A stretch of 6,620 nt of DNA from Moorena producens 3L (GTDB lineage Bacteria > Cyanobacteriota > Cyanobacteriia > Cyanobacteriales > Coleofasciculaceae), in contig NZ_GL890846.1 of assembly GCF_000211815.1 (NCBI RefSeq), positions 1 to 6,620 on the forward strand, written 5' to 3'. A program made the position numbers and the translations under genes. This document shows positions 5,041-6,620 of the stretch, piece by piece. Every line of letters starts with the position of its first letter. Positions within the stretch are counted from its first letter, which is position 1. Under the pieces are notes generated by a model. It did not search any database and was not told the DNA's origin. It saw only the letters and a program-made list of their open reading frames with translations.

Positions 5041-6620
5041 TCATTTTCAGTGACGATAGGAGGCCTCTACTGGAGTTTGAAGTGCAAGCACATCGTACAG
5101 CATTGGATCTTTCTTCTTTTGAATTGATTTCTAATCACAGCACATTTTCAACTGAGGTAATCAGTCATTATACGGAAGGCAACATACATCACCTGACGAT
5201 TAGGCCTGTATCAGACTTATGGGCTGGACTACACAAATTAAGCGCCTCCATAAGCAATGAATTTGGTTTTAAATCCCGAAACAGAACACTAAGCGTCTTC
5301 ATTGACCCCTGGCCTCCTGAAGTGGTGAAAAGAGATTTCATGGATGGTGAGAAATTGGGACCTACCCGAAAACAACTGTCTTTTGAAGTCACAGATACGA
5401 AGCGGCAGGCTGTATTACACCAACCAACAGATTGTATCATTGGGATTGGCGCAGGCGCTAAAGAAGCGCTAAGACGGTCAGGGATCTACACTGTTTTGGA
5501 CCTGGTAAAAGTAAAACCAGCGACGGTCAGAATAGAGGGGTTCTCGATTTCGGAACTAATGAGGTGGAACGAACTCGCTAAAGTGGTTTACGAAGTATTT
5601 ATAGATCCTAAAGATGCCTTCCCGTTTTTCTCCATGTCCGTTGAGCAATTTGTTCTTGAAGTTCAATTATCACCTCGTCTTCCCGAAGTAAAACTGAAGG
5701 AGATGAAGGAGAACCTCAAGAAGCTATACACTGCAATTGATATTGATCAACTACGCACCCTGAGGCTCACAGAGTTCATCCAAACGAAAGGCTCACAGGT
5801 GAAATCAGCTTCTGCCACCCTGGATGGAAAAGAGACAAGTGTTCTGTTAGATCAAAAATCCGTGATTGTTGACCTTCCAGAGCTGTCGCATGGATCACAT
5901 CAGGTTACCCTGCACTTAACCGATCATTGTGGCAATACCAGCGCTTTCTCCTCAGGTTTTTTTATGGATATCCAACCACCTCTGGTTTTAGATTCTTTCC
6001 CAAGACCCAATGCCTTTGTCAAGCAATCGCCCTTACCAGTGGCCATTAAATTTGGAGATAGTGATTCGGGAATAGACCAGGAATCTGTGAAGATTACGAT
6101 GGATGGGGATGACCTGACCTCTCAGGCATTCATTACCAGAGATGGCGTATCATTGAATGTCAAGAACCTTAATGAAGGTGAACATGAGATGGGGCTGGAA
6201 GTATCAGATCAGGTTGGGAACACACTAAAGGAAAGGATATCTTTTGTTCTTGATACAATTCCCCCTCTTGTGAGCTACGATCATCATCTTCAGATACGCC
6301 ATACTGCCACCGAAAAGATCAGCCTGACGGGTATATCCTCAGAGCCGCTTGCTTCGATTACCATAGATGGAAATCAGCACCTGATAGAACGTCAAAAGAA
6401 ATTCGAGATTGAAGTGAACCTGGCTCCGGGAGAAAATACCATTGGCGGAGTAGCTGTTGACCTAGCTGGTAATGAGACCATGATTCAACCTGTTTACGTT
6501 TATCGAATTAATCAAAGACAGTTATCGATACAAGGGCGGATCTTGGACTTCAAGCAAGAACCGGTTTCAAACGCCCGAATATATGTTGACGGACACAATA
6601 TCTGGACACAATCCAATGAA
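5025..6620 (+). CDS. Main fragment of the large Ig-like repeat protein, with HhH insertion; runs off the window
   Basis: A frame open from 5025 to the last base gives about 530 residues and continues beyond the window. It has no start of its own; the first in-frame ATG, at 5340, lies inside a domain. A beta-rich segment (5041-5306) leads to an Ig-like module (5307-5972) interrupted by helical sequence (about 5400-5798). Two uninterrupted modules follow, at about 5973-6260 and 6261-6510. From 6522 to the edge LSIQGRILDFKQEPVSNARI starts a carboxypeptidase-regulatory-like module. The Ig modules begin with a PP pair (WPPEV, QPPLV, IPPLV) and end with a D-x-x-G-N motif (LTDHCGNTS, VSDQVGNTL, AVDLAGNET). 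Such repeats usually build surface or secreted binding proteins, but no signal peptide is visible in the 5' part. Function unknown. It is the continuation of the frames starting at 4319. Confidence 0.8.
5307..6510 (+). repeat. Three Ig-like modules in tandem (protein-level repeat)
   Basis: The modules align by their own motifs. Each opens with x-PP-x-V (PP at 5313, 5976 and 6261). Next comes a beta strand (LSFEVTD; LPVAIKF; KISLTGI), then a strand carrying a DG turn (ATLDGKE; ITMDGDD; ITIDGNQ), then a late strand ending in a D-x-x-G-N motif. The uninterrupted modules are about 96 and 83 residues. The first is about 222 residues because of its helical insertion. This is the usual pattern of bacterial Ig-like repeat proteins. 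The repeats have diverged in DNA sequence. Confidence 0.7.
5430..5590 (+). other. Helix-hairpin-helix-like motif within the Ig-like protein
   Basis: The segment reads CIIGIGAGAKEALRRSGI, then YTVLDLVKVKPATV, then GFSISELMRWNELAKVV. The I-x-GIG-x3-A-x2-L-x3-GI-x-TV-x-DL pattern is that of helix-hairpin-helix domains of the DUF4332/HhH_5 type, where such motifs bind nucleic acid or mediate protein contacts. A second helical stretch follows (about 5670-5785, with KLKEMKENLKKLYTAIDIDQ). The match was made by eye from the motif pattern. Confidence 0.6.

Noticed and set aside
5189..5440. Minus-strand 83-residue ORF
   Set aside because: Antisense to the Ig-like coding frame, which is open for over 1.5 kb here.

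Overview
The window looks like a chromosomal stretch of a Bacteroidota bacterium, probably a Cytophagales-like or flavobacterial relative. This is inferred from four things: moderately AT-rich DNA, almost no Shine-Dalgarno sequences ahead of the larger genes, a periplasmic helical-repeat sensor fused to a HisKA_2-type histidine kinase, and long Ig-like repeat proteins with a carboxypeptidase-regulatory-like module. All recognisable genes lie on the + strand.

Positions 1-2215 hold a signalling operon. What may be the tail of an upstream gene ends at 75 and overlaps, in an ATGA junction, a 588-residue membrane histidine kinase (72-1838). A single-domain response regulator follows (1850-2215; possible TTG start at 1835). 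The regulator has no output domain, so it probably acts through protein partners.

Positions 2327-3571 encode a subtilisin-family (S8) serine protease with a complete catalytic triad and an I9-like N-terminal prodomain, but no visible signal peptide. Downstream is a small unrecognised ORF (3659-3892) whose frame stays open past its TGA to 3964. Next comes about 426 bp without a convincing gene (3893-4318), holding several short coding-like patches in different frames, an AT-rich dyad at 4190-4223 and a small hairpin at 4286-4306.

Positions 4319-6620 hold the 5' part of a very large gene that runs off the window. It is broken into three reading frames. Both junctions behave as the loss of one base and lie at or next to A-runs (A4 at 4925-4928, A6 at 5035-5040). 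The reconstructed product has about 768 codons in the window. It is beta-rich at the N-terminus, then has at least three Ig-like modules with recurring PP and D-x-x-G-N motifs, and begins a carboxypeptidase-regulatory-like module at the window edge. The first clear Ig module appears to be interrupted by about 130 residues of helical sequence that begin with a helix-hairpin-helix motif.

The protease, the small ORF and the giant Ig/HhH protein may form one functional module, but that rests on adjacency alone. The most unusual items are the HhH-in-Ig insertion and the paired homopolymer frame breaks. No mobile elements, RNA genes or CRISPR arrays were seen.
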